Shown here piece after piece: positions 1-12,619 of a stretch of DNA of 64,000 nt. How positions within the stretch are numbered: the first letter of the stretch is position 1; each line of letters begins with the position of its first letter. The position numbers and the translations under genes were made by a program. Source of the DNA: Paramacrobiotus metropolitanus (Eukaryota; Tardigrada; Eutardigrada; Parachela; Macrobiotidae); the NCBI RefSeq assembly GCF_019649055.1, contig NW_026570230.1:1364001-1428000 (forward strand), written 5' to 3'. Below the pieces are notes generated by a model, which searched no databases, had not been told where the DNA came from, and saw only the letters and a program-made list of their open reading frames with translations.

Positions 1-1331
1 TACATCCAAGACAATTGTCAGTTTTGCAGCAGGAGCTTAATTACAGAAGGAGGCAGGTTCTCTAATTGAATGCCATCGTGTCCGGTCTCTGTGCCGTTGC
101 CGGGATCATTAGATCGGAAATTGCTCGATGATAGATAGATCGGTGGTGCACTGAGCAATTTCGGGCTATCTTGAGTCGTGACAACGGTTCACACAAACGG
201 AAATTGGTAGCCAACTGCGCAGTCATTTGCCAACAATTTGCTCGGGAATAATTAAGAGTTTTTAGGTGTACGTGTTTTCCACGATAGCGAGAAGTGAAAA
301 TGGAAAATTAAGGAGAGAGGATAAGCAACTAAGCACATATCTGCAGAGGGAACATCGATGACCGATCGACGAAGGTGTCTTATTTTTGTTTGGTTGGCAC
401 ATTTCTGGTAACTGACCACTGCGCTTCGCTTGATTTTCAGTTATTCGTAATGTTATTACTTACTTCAGTTTCCCAAGGTTTACTTAGATCTCCGACGTAC
501 GAACTTAAGAACCACACGAGCGATTAACCGCCTAGAGTAGGTAAACGCTGTGGATATTCAGTGTTAATTCGTCTTCAAATACTTAAAGTTACAATAAAAC
601 ACAAACGTGAACGCTGCCAAAGACGAACAAACAAGTGTGCTTTCTATGCCTTCTCCGTGATGTTACGCAACACACGTCCGCTGCGGCTTAGAAGTGACCT
701 TTCCGCGGCGACAGTGCTACATGTACAAATCGGTCTAAACTCTAAAGCCGCGTGGATCGGTGTAGAATGCAAATGCGTACATTAGTAAATATTTTTCCCA
801 CACTATGCGATGTTAATAACGCAGTTTTAAAGTACATTTGTTTAGCATTATCAGATACATACGAAATGAAAACGATAGCCTGAAGTCTGCTGACGGTATG
901 CGGCACTGTACAGTGCACCCATACGTACTAATACACATACGTGTGTGTTGAATATGATTTCATGGCGCGCATAAAAATATGAATATGATTTCATGGCGCC
1001 TGCCTCAAATTACTACTTTGTTAGCCTCACGCCCCACCACCCCCTTACGATTCGCGACACACCTCGTCACGCTTGCTGTGCCTTGCTTGGTGTCAAAATT
1101 TTCGCGCGAAAAATCGACAGGGTGCTTTAATTTGGATTTATTTCGCTCTGTCAGCTGAGCTGTGTATTTCGCTGTTTCAGTTTGAGTATAACTTTGTTTT
1201 GCTATTGTTAAATTCTGTCAAGAGAATTGACGGTGTAAGCGGGTTTTGTAAAGTTATCGTTTCCATTCCCGAGATTGTTGTGGTACTCCTTGGTTGTATT
1301 TTCCCACGAACTCGTACTCCTAACTTTCGCA
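1..1331. other. Intergenic / 5' flank, no supported gene
   Basis: I see no conserved coding signal here. Short open frames begin at non-ATG codons and look like chance. A near-direct repeat of 'gaatatgatttcatggcgc' occurs at about 952-966 and 981-999. The last few hundred bases are presumably promoter and 5' UTR of the DNAJC9 gene that starts at 1332. Confidence 0.5.
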
Positions 1332-3169
1332 ATGGGGACCTTGACGAAAGAGCTGCTAAAGTACTTCAACACGAACGATCTTTATGAGCTCTTCAACATT
1401 CCGAAAACTGCTACGGATGAAGACCGTATGTTTTCCCCATCTGCACGCATGTTTATTCGGGTATTTGTCATTTCGGATTTTCTGCAGTAAAGCGCGCCTA
1501 CCGTAAGATCTCCCTGGCAGTCCATCCGGATCGCGTGGCTGAAGAGGATAAGGAGTCTGCCACCGTGAAATTCCAGGTCGTTGGGAAGGCTTATTCTATC
1601 TTGTCGGATAAGCAGAAACGGAGACGCTACGACAGAAATGGTACTGCTTCAGTCAAGCATACACTGTACAGTTGTAGATATTCAGCTTTGCGCAGGAGTC
1701 GTCGATGACGAGCTGGTTTCCGACACGGATCGCGATTGGTATGCCTACTATCGCGATATGTTCCCCGAAGTGACGACCGAAGATATCGATGCATTTATTC
1801 AGGAGTATACAGGTACTGGCACGCGCCTTTTTCGCAGTAGATCACTATTTGAAATAGGCCTCAGGCCTGCTATAATTTTTGACAGATATTTTATAGTGAT
1901 TAATCAGAGTCAAAAATACCATATCGAGAAATTCTGGTTTTAAGTTTTTGGAAGTCATTAATTCTAAGGCAATTATGGCGTTGTGTTGCACTAAGTACAT
2001 TCCGGAGCATGCAGTTGCTGTTCGCGTGGTTAAATTTCAGTTGCATATATTTTAGGTTCGGAGGAGGAACAAAACGACCTTCTGGTGTATTATGAGCGTT
2101 TTAAGGGTGATATGGACAAAATCATGGAGTGCCTTATGGGATACGACTTCCAGCGGGAAGAGCACTTTCACACCATCATCAACCAGGCCATCAAGGACGG
2201 GAAAGTCAAGGACTATAAGACGTTCACCAAGGAGGATCCGAAGAAGAAGGAACGCCGTCGTAAACGGGTAAGTTGCACCGTAAAAGTCAGTACTGGTAGT
2301 TAGTACTTACTTACTACTTGATGCTAGTTGGTAGTATGATAATATTTCTCATTAACTTCGATTTTTCCCCGAAATAATTCAGTGGTGTAATAATTTATTT
2401 TAATGAGCAGACACCTGGGAAAATTGCGAAAACCTGAATGTCTCTTTTAGTATTGCTATAGTTATTAATGGTGTGTAATGTCATTTTGATTAACTGGGCG
2501 TTAAAAATGCGAGCTTTGTGTTTATTGATATTTCACAAATTTTTTTTTGTCGATTTCAACTTGAATGTTCTTGTTGGTGTTTCTTGCTGGCTGCAAGATG
2601 TTTATTTATGTTTGTTTTATTTGTCTTTGCAGTTAGAGGTTTTGTAGAAATTAGTGACGATGCTTTGTAAAAAGTGATGGAAGGTTATTTTGTTGTTTTT
2701 TAGTTAGAAAAGGAAGCCAAGGCGGCAGAAAAGATCACCAAAAAGCGGGATACTGAAAAGGCCGGCGGCGACGACGGAATGGCTGAACTGCGGAAAGCGA
2801 TTTTAGACCGACAAGAAGCGCGCGGAGCCAATTTTTTGGATAAAATCGAAGAAAAGTATGCTAAGAATGGTGCGAAGAAAAATAAGAAATCTGCGTCGGA
2901 TGAGGAATGGGACGATGAAGAGGACCTGTTGCCGGGAGACAACTGTGACGATTCCGACGATGAAAAACCGAAAAAATCCAAGAAAGGTAATAACAATGTA
3001 CTTACATATACAATACATGCTGCACTTATACAGTGTACTAATTGCGAATGTTAAGTCGCAACTTGTTTGTTGCCCTATTTGAGATAATTAGAATTCGGTT
3101 TTTGTAGGGTCAGCGAAGTCCAAGGGAGCCTCTGGTCGGCCAGCGCCCAAAAAACGTCGTAAAGTATGA
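1332..3169 (+). CDS. DNAJC9: DnaJ homolog subfamily C member 9 (DNAJC9), 6 exons
   Basis: J-domain co-chaperone; the family is known as a histone H3-H4 and HSP70 co-chaperone in the nucleus. Exons inferred at 1332-1425, 1488-1640, 1696-1812, 2056-2267, 2704-2986 and 3108-3169, all with GT-AG borders and matching phases, give about 306 aa (human protein about 260). The N-terminus carries the J domain with [11 protein letters not shown] (HPD motif) across exon 2. The middle ([16 protein letters not shown], then [20 protein letters not shown]) matches the family's histone-binding half. The C-terminus is acidic ([10 protein letters not shown]) then a basic tail ending KKRRKV, a likely nuclear signal. 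ATG at 1332 was chosen because it starts the conserved N-terminus; a poly(A) signal lies at 3431. The identification is firm; exon edges are by eye. Confidence 0.9.
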
Positions 3170-3430
3170 ATGATTTAATGGATTCGACATGGCTCACAAT
3201 TAGTTCCCTTTTGTTCAGTATCAAATATGGATCTTTTACAAATGCTGTCAAAGTTAGGCTTTCGTTGGAATCTTTATTTGTGGTTCAAAGTTTTGGTGAT
3301 ATGCTACTCAATTATTGAACGTTTTATATTATTACTTTTTACTGCTAAGGGCATCTTTTTGTAATGCGTACATATCGGCGTCTCGAAATATTTGAATGAC
3401 CACAGCCGTTGGAAGATGAAGATGACTGAA

Positions 3431-3436
3431 AATAAA
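3431..3436 (+). promoter_or_regulatory. Poly(A) signal of DNAJC9
   Basis: AATAAA about 260 bp after the DNAJC9 stop codon and before the convergent UBXN4 gene. Confidence 0.5.
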
Positions 3437-4129
3437 CACTTCTGGAGTTCACAAGTAGCCAGTTATGAGTAATCAGTGGCGAGGCATGCCGCGCAAAACC
3501 TTTTTATTGGAGAACCAAACTTAATGGCTGTATGTTGTACGGAGCACTAACGGGCCAATGCATAGTGCACCGATAGAACTATGAAGAATGCTAAGTGCTT
3601 TAAAAGAAAATTTAGTGATGCACCATCTCTACTTCGTACTGCCGACAACGCAAGTCTGAAATCATTTCTATAAAAAACCAGTGCGCAACTCAAAAAGACA
3701 AAATCGTCGCAAAAAACACATTCAACTTGAACTGACTAAAAAGCATGTGAATTCCAAATTTTCACATCACATCTGCTGTGTGGAATTTCCATTATACGTC
3801 GCATTATCCGATGGATGACGCCGACGGAGATTGTCATTGCCACGATTCCCTTGTACGCCGGCTGGTCCTCTTCGAGTATTATCGCTGCAAAGATTGGAAA
3901 GAACATTGTGGATAAATAATGGATGCACAAGTTGGCTACAGCGGTCAATCAGCCTCAATGCGCTGCCTGTCAACACAAGCTCGCAATCGATTGTACTTTC
4001 AAAAGTCTATCCGTTATCGCTTCAAAGACGACGGAAGTAAGAAGTATTTAGCCCGAGAGTAACACTAATGGAGCGCTTTTATTAAACATACAGTACAAGT
4101 ATTCTGTTTACACTAAACCAACGAATAAG
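3437..4129. other. Convergent intergenic region between DNAJC9 and UBXN4
   Basis: Both genes end toward this region. A reverse-strand AATAAA (plus-strand tttatt, 4078-4083) lies about 50 bp past the UBXN4 stop. Nothing else recognised. Confidence 0.5.
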
Positions 4130-6358
4130 TTACACGCACCCTCCGGCGAAAGGCGAATCATCTCTCCGTGGTGGAAACAAAAGAGCCACAAGATAATTCA
4201 AAGCCTGAACGGGCAGTTTCAACAAGAACAAGATGTTCGCCATTAAATTCTGAATGAACCCATTGGAAGGCTGAGCAACAATTCCGCGCTTCGCCGCATC
4301 CTGGAAAAACTCAACGATAGAGCAATCACAAACGCGTTGCAAGCATAAACAGATAAAACTGCGTACAATTTAAATCTTATCACAGGCAGCACAATAATAC
4401 ATGCAACAGAGGAATCAAAATTTACGAAAAAGCCAACTCTTACCGCAGGCACAACGATCAGTACACCATTCGGTACCAGCCCCAATAACCGCAATGTCGA
4501 CTTGGCATCCTGTTTCGTGAACTCCTTCCGCGGGTACATCTGAAGAAATCCGATTTCTCCCCGCAATCCCGTCTCTTTTCGAGCGAATTCAAAGGCTTCC
4601 AGCAGCGGATCCGTGGCCTCGAACGTTCCCACGAAGGTCCGCATGCCTTCCGCGGTCTCGTAGCGGAACTGAATTTTCGATTTGGTATAATCGATACCGG
4701 AGGATGTGGACGGTGTTTCCTTGACGGGGCTCTGCACCGGAGCGGGTGGTGATGGCGGCGCTGCGCCCTTGGCTTCGGCATCACGGCGGTGGCGTTCTTC
4801 TTGGTCCTGCTTCAACTGCGCTAGAATCTTCTGGCGGTACACCTCGTCGTCCCGCTTCTCTTTGGCCAGATCTTTACGGACCTGTTCGGCTTCGTTGACT
4901 TTACGCTGGCGCTCGGCTTCGGCCATGAGCTTCTGATCCTGACGACGTTGTGCTTCTTTCTGACGCTGCTCTTCCTCGACTTCCTTTTCCTTGCGTTTAC
5001 GGATTTCCGCTGCCTTGGCGTGAGCTCTAAACATTTACGGGAAAAAACTCTTGAACCAGATAACAAACAACAGCTAACGATGTACAACACACCATCTAAA
5101 GGTTGAACACTACCATTTTGCTATCGTGGCTTACCGAGCAATTCGAGCATCGAGATCATCTTGCGATGCAGCGGAATCAGAAGTACTCTCCGACGGTTGA
5201 TTCTGCGAAGTCTGCGACTCCGGTGCTAATCGGACAACCGTGGGCGTTGCGGCCGCTGCTGCCACCAGAGGCGCTGTCGGTGGCACACCGCGCTGGCGAT
5301 TCCAGGTCTAACGGCAAGCAGAAAAACCAAAAAATGGAAATCAAGACGGAAAAAATTAACAGATAAATTAAATTAAATCAGTTATACAGTCGAAGCAGAA
5401 ATAAGATTTTTACATAAATCAAATATTTCTTTTATATTAGCAGTGAATATTCAACTCGAGGGTTCTATTAATACGACTAAACTAACTATTAATACGACCA
5501 CTTAATATTCACGTTCCTCGAATACACGCGATCGACGCTTCAGTACTACAGCTGCTTAAACGTTTTACGTATTACAGCGTACAGTTTAAAAGCTTATTAA
5601 TCATTTTTTCAACATAATGGAGCAATCAAATTGAATTGTTACACGGCAAATTACCAAATTAAGCAAACTGTTCATTTTTTAACTTTACACACTCAAACTG
5701 AGCGATCAATGTTGAGTATCACAGTAAGGCATAGTTTCAAATTTTTCGAAATTTAATGTCTACCTCAATGCCCTCCCGCATGCCGTTAACAACATCGTCC
5801 TTGTTCTTGGGAGAAACCGAAAACAGGAGTCGTCCCGTTGCACCATCGATGAACTGCAGCATAGGCACGGCCGTGACGGGATCTAGATAACCAGCACAGC
5901 AAAAACTCTTACCAACACTGCCACAAACGCCTGAACAAACTGTGACAACGAATCAAGAACGAATTCGTAATTCGTATATTCACAGCCCGTATCATCCTTT
6001 TGAAGTGCCACTTACAAACGGAATTTAGCATTTCATATTCATTGCTGCCCTGGATAATGCGCAGCAGAACAACGCCAGGCTTCTCGCTCAAGTTTTTGAC
6101 GTCGCTCTCTCCAAAATATCCGTCCAGTCCTTCGTTACTGGCATCTTCAACCACAACACACACTTTACGTCACGGAATACGCCACCAAACAACAACGGAA
6201 TTACAGTAACAGAATAATTTGTATGTGTAGAATCTAAATCTGGAATGCCCAATGGATGATGGATGCTGTTAATCACCTCTCACAAAGATGCAGAGAACTC
6301 CGGAGCGCTCTTTGCATAGCTTCACAGCATCGCTGACTGATCCCGTAAACCAAGCCAT
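4130..6358 (-). CDS. UBXN4: UBX domain-containing protein 4 (UBXN4/erasin), 7 exons
   Basis: p97/VCP adaptor of the ER membrane that acts in ER-associated degradation (family knowledge). Exons inferred, in transcription order: 6358-6277, 6144-6016, 5930-5913 (an 18-nt micro-exon), 5882-5764, 5307-5135, 5026-4444 and 4300-4130; phases agree throughout and give about 424 aa (human about 508). The N-terminus MAWFTGSVSDAVKLCKERSG and the block VPMLQFIDGATGRLLF form the thioredoxin-like UAS domain. A charged coiled coil (residues about 180-260, RKRKEKEVEEEQRQK) follows. The UBX domain begins at IQFRYETAEG and ends GLVPNGVLIVVPA. The last exon holds a hydrophobic stretch (LMANILFLLKLPVQALNYLVALLF) fitting the family's membrane hairpin. 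The exon 2 acceptor is the least certain; an alternative 18 nt upstream keeps frame. Confidence 0.88.
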
Positions 6359-6779
6359 TCCAGTGGTTGTTTAATAGGAACGCAACAAAATGGTCTAGCA
6401 ATTTCAAATCAGATCTGCAAAGTAAAGCAAAGAAATACAACAAATCGTAGAATCCCACGTGGCAGATATACCTCTGCAACCGAACAAAAGTTGGAAACAA
6501 AAAGTGGAAGCAGCACAAATCAAGTGCAAGTTACAAGTCAGCTAACAAGCAGCGAAAAAAAATCGTAAACAAATTTAAGTTTTGGCTAACCGCCCGCGGC
6601 CGTAAGCCGTACTGTATACTCAGTAGAGTGCAGACCCGGAATGTCTTGTCTTTTTCTGAGCCTTTTCACTTTTCGAAGTTTTGTGTTTTAATGTTGTTTT
6701 CTAAATTTTATCCTTCGTTTTCTGGGCTCCATAGTTTTGTTATCTGCTGTGCATTGAAGTGATTGAACCAATCACCATT
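6359..6779. other. Divergent promoter region
   Basis: Lies between UBXN4 (-) and the HTH/SGNH gene (+), which start head to head about 420 bp apart. It likely holds 5' UTRs and a shared bidirectional promoter. No TATA box stands out. Confidence 0.4.
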
Positions 6780-9115
6780 ATGGTGCGAGGGCATGTGCTA
6801 TCGAAAGATTTGGTACTTGCCGTGGTGCGACGGCACGAAGTGGTGAAAAGCTATCGGAAAGTGGCTACGGAGTTGGGCATTGGTGTCGGGTGTGTTGTAA
6901 ACATTTTCAAAAACTACGACCGGATAACAGGCGAACGCCTGACCACCCACGCCCGGGGAAAGAAAAGCAAGGTTACCAAAGAGGAAGATGAGGCACTATT
7001 CCAGTATATCAGGAAACATCCTGGAATCTCTTGGCTGGACGCCGTGAATGCTGTCTTTCCTGACAGCGAAAAACTGCGTTCCATCTCACGATCTACTACC
7101 TACATCTTTATGAAGAAATATCAGCAGCGGAAGCGACGAGAGGTAAATACTGCTACTGTCAGTGTTCTTGTCTGTGTATGCTGACAGGTTGTTTGCAGAC
7201 AATTGCGAAGAAGAAGGGAATTCCTGTGGAACAAGTGGGCCAAAAGAAGGTGAAAACTACGAAGAAAGCGCTTCCGCACATGGTTCGGCCGGATGGTGTC
7301 GTTCAGTCGGTTATTGGACTGGAGAGTGCTGTAATTATACCCGGAATCCAGGAGCGTTTCATCTGGCCACAGATTGTGTTGTTTGGTGATGATTATTTCC
7401 AGAACTGTCAGGGTCCTGGCGGGCTTGGATGCCTTCTGGCTTCGCAGTTGGAACGGCCATATGTACGGTATGAATGTAATTCAGGCCTAGTTTTTATCAG
7501 GTTTAAAGTTTTAAACCGTTTAATTGAACTTTTAGCTCTCTCTTCTAGCTCTCCTTCTCTTCGCGCTCGCTTCTCTCTCTCTCTTTTCTTATAGCAGCAA
7601 GAAGATTCGCTCTAGATTTTTTTTAAATTCAAAGTGATACAAATTAAAGTTAGACATAATTCAATCATCTCTAACTTTGATTTATATCAGTTATGATAAT
7701 TGCCTATTAATTATGCGAGTAACGTTGATTAATTTTCCTGTTTCTTTGTTGGAATTTGAATATTTATCATGTTTGTAGCTTTTTTTGAATATTACGGCCG
7801 GATTGTAGGTTACTGCAGGAGCTTTTTTGATTATTTTACAGACTGTACAGTAAGCTGTTTGGTGCTCGTTTTCGTTTTTGTATGGAGGATGCACAACTGG
7901 AAAGTTTTAGCTGCAGTTGCTTGAGCGCGGAATAGGTGTAGTATGGGTGTTGAATTTAAATTTCGATATACTGTAATTATGGAAGGCTTACCGCGTTTAC
8001 TTGTAATTTATTTTGGATAAATAAGTGTAAATTTCTTCTTGGCATCACACAAGGCACCATTGATTTCGGCAGCTTAATTGTTTCTAATTTAGCAAAGTAA
8101 GAGCCATTTTAATTTTATAATAACATGATACGAGCGTTGTTATTGCAGGCGATTTGACATTTTGAATCGGGGCTTTGCGGGTCATACCACCTATGCGGTA
8201 CGGAGCACTCTCTGCCGATTCCTGCCCAGTTTATTCTCGCCGGATATCGCTGCGGTGGTGGTAATGTTTGGAACGAATGATGCGCAACAGAGCGATAAAA
8301 ACGGACCGGTTCCGGTTGAAGAGTACTCCAAGAATCTTACTGATTTCGTGGATCTCTATCTGGTTAGTTCGAAGCATGATCGAATAACGAATTATTCAGA
8401 AACCGGATAACGAACGAATAACGAATTATTCCGAATGACGAATTATTCCGAATTATTGGAATAACGAATTATTCCGAATTATTCCGATTGCTTATTGCAG
8501 TCATACGAATACAAATAGCACCCGTTCTCTAGAATGATCAGTTGATGTTTTGGTTAACATTGAAAACGCTTTGTCAGCGCTGTATGCTGGGCTGGGCATT
8601 AAAATGTGAGATGATAATAGTATAGTTATTATTATTATTATTTGTTAAGACTGAAATAATACTTTTGAACTTTGGCATGATTAAATCTGAAGGCGATTCA
8701 ATCAGATGCGAGTCTTTCACTTTTTCCCTTCATTTTTCAGAAGCATGGTGTTCCGGCTAACCGGATAATTTTGGTGGCTCCCACTCCGTGTAATCAGGAA
8801 GCACAAGCCGAACAGTGTCGTAAAAACAGGCGATCCAATGTCACCCTGTACAAGTACAAGGTGGCGGTGCAGGATGTGGCGGTCAGTCGCACCACGCAGT
8901 TCTTGGATCTGTACGGGGAAATCATGGAGCATCCCGACTGGAGAACCCTTTTCACGGACGGAGTACAGCTGAACGCCTTTGGATCCAAACTTTTCATGGC
9001 CATTCTGTGGCCGAAACTGGAGGCACTGCTGACGCTCCCGACCGATGTTCCCCGCTTCCGGAAATCACGGTTGATCTCAGTGACCTTTTCTGATTTTTTA
9101 TGGTATTTTGTTTAA
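6780..9115 (+). CDS. HTH-domain / IAH1-like SGNH hydrolase fusion, catalytically degenerate, 4 exons
   Basis: Exons inferred at 6780-7142, 7199-7467, 8149-8362 and 8741-9115; phases agree, giving about 406 aa. Residues 1-121 look like a bipartite Tc1/paired-type DNA-binding region: helix-turn-helix SYRKVATELGIGVGCVVNIF, a basic GKKSK linker, a second helical part and ISRSTTYIFMKKY. Residues about 170-400 match isoamyl acetate-hydrolysing esterase (IAH1): block I is VLFGDD where active esterases have FGDS; block II NRGFAGH and block III FGTNDA are kept; block V is DGVQLN where the family has DGxHL. So nucleophile Ser and general-base His are both replaced, and it is probably a pseudo-enzyme. 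ATG at 6780 was chosen because an upstream in-frame GTG at 6759 is unlikely in an animal. Poly(A) signal at 9198-9203. Function unknown; a DNA-bound acyl/ligand sensor is only conjecture. Confidence 0.75.
8376..8500. repeat. Intronic GAATAACGAATTATTCCGAA repeat
   Basis: Inside the third intron of the HTH/SGNH gene the unit 'aataacgaattattccgaa' recurs about five times in imperfect tandem. It is AT-rich and partly self-complementary (aataa...ttatt). Confidence 0.7.
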
Positions 9116-9390
9116 TTGCACATTTATTTGTTGTGAATATACTGTTACGCTAATGCAGCGAACGTTTGGTGATTAGTTTAGCCGCATTTAGTGAGAAAAT
9201 AAACTTACAAGTGCGCTCTGCGTTTACGGTTTGGGGCGCGGCTGTTACACATGATTAATTCTGCAAATGAATAGCTAAGAAATGCAAAAGCAAAGTGATA
9301 CCTTTATTTTCGCGCGCCTGGCGGCGAAAAATTTCCCACTGAAAACCGAGAAGCGAGTTGAAAGCTGAATGTCTGTGGAAGCGCTGCATA

Positions 9391-9420
9391 CTTTATAAAG
9401 AGATTTTGCAAATGACGTCA
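9391..9420. promoter_or_regulatory. TATA-like box and CRE palindrome
   Basis: TTTATAAAG at 9392-9400 is followed by the full CRE palindrome TGACGTCA at 9413-9420. It lies between the HTH/SGNH gene and the first GPCR, about 780 bp before the GPCR ATG. The target promoter is uncertain. Confidence 0.3.
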
Positions 9421-10200
9421 GACAGCTGCAAATTACAATCTCCAAATCCTCTGACAGTGGTAGAATGATACTAGGAATTCTGCAGTCAATAGGTACGAGA
9501 ATAACTGATCCACAAAGGTAAGAAACGGAACTCTACTCAGCAGTAAAATAACTTATAAGCTCCAAGTATATCACAGTATTAAAACCGGTGGTGTTATGCG
9601 GAATCAGCAGCTGAAACGCAAGATACTCGTACATACATATTATTGAATCACAAAACGGCGTTATAGGGAGTGTCTTGTTGCAACTGCACACTGTTATGCT
9701 TACACGGATCTCGGCCAGGGTGCGCACTATATGGTATTTGATTCATTTTAAATCAAGAAAATTACAAATTTTAAACGGGACGTCTCGTCAAAGTTGCTTG
9801 AAGGACATGATGGCGGGCCGCGGGGGTCTTGTGACTGTGGGCGTTCGCGTTGCAGGGTAGCATCAGTTACACGGAAACAATCCATTTCATCCGGACGAAT
9901 GATTTCAAAGTACGGCATCTTAGTGGAAGTAAGTTGAACTAACAACCCTCGAGCATCTTGCTTATTACTGGAAATTCCTGAAAGAAATTCGATGTTATTT
10001 GCGCACGGGTTTGTCTGAATTTTGCGCTTAGTAAAAGATATACAGTGCTTAATTTTTCGTTCACGACAATCAGTTTTCAAGCAAAATTAAAACTGGTTAA
10101 CCGATGGTGACCTAAACAAATGTCGGAATAATCATCGGAAGATCCATACACACATATACGTGCGTACCTGCAGCACTGTCATTACCTACCGCGGTATAAA

Positions 10201-11205
10201 ATGTTAAACGCAACCCAGAATTATACGAACACAACTTCATTGCCCATAATCGTGTGGGATTTTTCTTTGGTCTCTGATCTGTTTGGATTCTCCGTCGGGA
10301 CTCTGCTAAACGTGACCGTGCTATTGTTAGTCATCATAGCAAAAATTCCGGTTTCCGCTTTCAGTGTTTATCTCGTTAATATTCTGATTGCCAACATCTA
10401 CCATGATTTGCCGGGTCCACTGCTATTGTTCTTAATGAAGATCTATCCATCGGTACGCAACAGTCCCACATGCTGCACACTCTTCCTCTATACCCAGCTC
10501 ACGTCATTGGCTGTGGTCATTGCGTCACATTTGCTGGTGACATTAAACCGGCTTTGGGCTGTTGTTCTTCCGTATTCATACCGCACCCGGCACAATACGA
10601 AAATGGCAACTGCTCTCTGTGTAACGGCATGGCTGTACTCAAATACATTTCTCAACGCAGAGGTCATCTTGGACGCACTGTACTACAGGTTGCCGGTGGA
10701 TAAACTAGCAGGCAGATGCTTCATGAACGGTCGACCTATTCAGGCACTAACATCTTTAGCGCTGTTTTTGCACGCCATTCTCCCAATGTTGACAATATTG
10801 GGGACCTTTCCCGTTGTCTGGTTTAAAAGCCAAAGGATCGTGCAGTCGAGAATCAGTGAAAAGATTCGTCCTGCCGGAACTGGAGACTACTCTGTGGATC
10901 AGCAAAGTGTCACTGTCGGTTCCTTACCATCGAGCAGAAAGCGCGAACAGCGCAGTGCTTTCTTAATTTATTTTATTTTAACCTTGTCGACAGTTGTTTT
11001 CTGGACTCCCATTACGACAGCTATGAGCATTACAACGTTCTTATTGACGCCCAATATTGCTATTATCACCTTTTATCAACTTTCTTATTTTCTGTTCTAT
11101 GTGGAAACGATCGTTGATCCCATATTGCTCGTTAGCTTCAATAAGGAATGGAAATATGGCTTGCGCAAGCGTTTTGCTAAGGATCCTATACACCCCACCT
11201 TGTGA
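10201..11205 (+). CDS. Orphan rhodopsin-like GPCR 1
   Basis: Single-exon seven-helix receptor, 334 aa, plasma membrane. The short N-terminus carries three N-glycosylation sequons (NAT, NYT, NTT). Helices are visible from FGFSVGTLLNVTVLLLVII (TM1) to ITFYQLSYFLFYVETIVDP (TM7). Cys before TM3 (SPTCCTLF) and in loop 2 (AGRCFMNG) can form the class A disulphide. The DRY position at the end of TM3 reads NRLWAV and the NPxxY position of TM7 reads DPILL, so it is a divergent class A receptor. It lies upstream of a close paralogue in the same orientation, implying tandem duplication. Ligand unknown. A poly(A) signal lies at 11343-11348. Confidence 0.82.
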   Translation: MLNATQNYTNTTSLPIIVWDFSLVSDLFGFSVGTLLNVTVLLLVIIAKIPVSAFSVYLVNILIANIYHDLPGPLLLFLMKIYPSVRNSPTCCTLFLYTQLTSLAVVIASHLLVTLNRLWAVVLPYSYRTRHNTKMATALCVTAWLYSNTFLNAEVILDALYYRLPVDKLAGRCFMNGRPIQALTSLALFLHAILPMLTILGTFPVVWFKSQRIVQSRISEKIRPAGTGDYSVDQQSVTVGSLPSSRKREQRSAFLIYFILTLSTVVFWTPITTAMSITTFLLTPNIAIITFYQLSYFLFYVETIVDPILLVSFNKEWKYGLRKRFAKDPIHPTL

Positions 11206-12619
11206 AAATGCCTTGGCAGGCTTTCACGTAATTTATTAGTCTAGTTGCAGTACTTTGTTGGTTGTTGTTCTATACTTGGCTTATGGACCGGTGCTGCACA
11301 TCAGACGACTTCTGTGGCATTGTTTTGTCATTTCACCTTGGTAATAAATGGGCAGCAATAAACCTGTTTGTAATAAATCTGTTCGCCTTTTCTGCTCGTT
11401 TTTGTTCTTGCTGCTCCAGTGCGGAAAGTATTACGACTGCGGCAGCTTCGAAATAAATTAAAGTAGGTATTTCAGCTTTCATCTACTCTACTTTAAGCTC
11501 ACAAAGGTTCATCTAGCTACTCAAATTTAACTGAACATTGCGAAAGGTCATCTTGCCAGCTCCACTGACATATGGAAGATACGAAATCTGAACGCCATTC
11601 CCAAGACTGAGTTCGAAACTCCGAGTCGTTTAAAAACTTTGCGGAATGTTATGTTAACTGTGGGAGAACAAAACATTATTAGTATTTCCACAAAGTTAAG
11701 GTTTCCAGTTCTAAAATTTATCTTCTAAGAGATGGTTGCTGCATCCGCACAACTTGTTCAGTTAATGCAGTCACTCAACTGAATGGAACCTAAAGAACAG
11801 TTTAAAGAACCTAAATTTCACAGCATCTGTAGATATGTTACGGTTCCAAAAGACTTATGTAAATAATTTAACCTTATATATGTATGTATGTGCCAGTACA
11901 TTACAGCAGCCGAACCAAGTTTGTGTTTTATTCTTTGAAATTCCCTCCGGCTTCCGGGAGTAAAATTTGTTTGTCAAAACCCTACAGCTTGGCAGCATTT
12001 TACAAACCGGAACCAATTCAATTCAAGATGAATGTTTGTTGTTACCGGTTACTGCTTGATTACAGCCATTCCAATGCAATTTGATTCACGTTGTCAGATT
12101 TCAAGAAGACCGCAAGTGCGGCTGAGAAATACTACATGTAGTATAATTTTGTCGTATCTTCTTCTTGGACATTATACTACTATGTCATTTGAGTCTTTGA
12201 ATAATTATAATTATCCAGAATTCATAAGGTCCCATGGCTCATCGATATCAAAGCTGCTTACGGTACAGGAGGCATGTGACCGTGGGATTTAGCGTACCAA
12301 ACACATGCGAATTAAATTACAAGGAAGAAAGTCCATGCGTATTACATTATTATGGAAGAAGGGCTTTGTGTGCTATCCCGTTGCCCCGGGGAATTTTTCG
12401 ACGTAATCTTACTAATCAATAAATACGTATTTCTGCGACAGAAAATTGACTAACTAGAACATTTGTAAGAATTTCGATGTCTTGGCAAAATATGAACTCG
12501 CAAGGGTCAGCAACAATTTACCTACCTATGCAGAAAAGCGGCTACTACTTTATAGAAGCAGTGCAAGTAGATCAGTATTCTGTACCGCGATTAGAAGTCA
12601 TTTAATTTTTTGGCTGAAA
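11206..12619. other. Intergenic region between tandem GPCRs
   Basis: Contains the 3' UTR of GPCR 1 and the flank of GPCR 2. No convincing coding sequence; open frames are short and lack homology signals. Confidence 0.4.

Noticed and set aside
561-785. Open frame near the window start
   Set aside because: Starts at GTG and has no homology signal.
9748-10080. 110-codon minus-strand frame before GPCR 1
   Set aside because: No recognised domain, no splice partner, and it crosses the expected GPCR promoter; left unannotated.
10194-10199. TATAAA directly before the GPCR 1 ATG
   Set aside because: It ends one base before the start codon, too close to act as a TATA box for that ATG.
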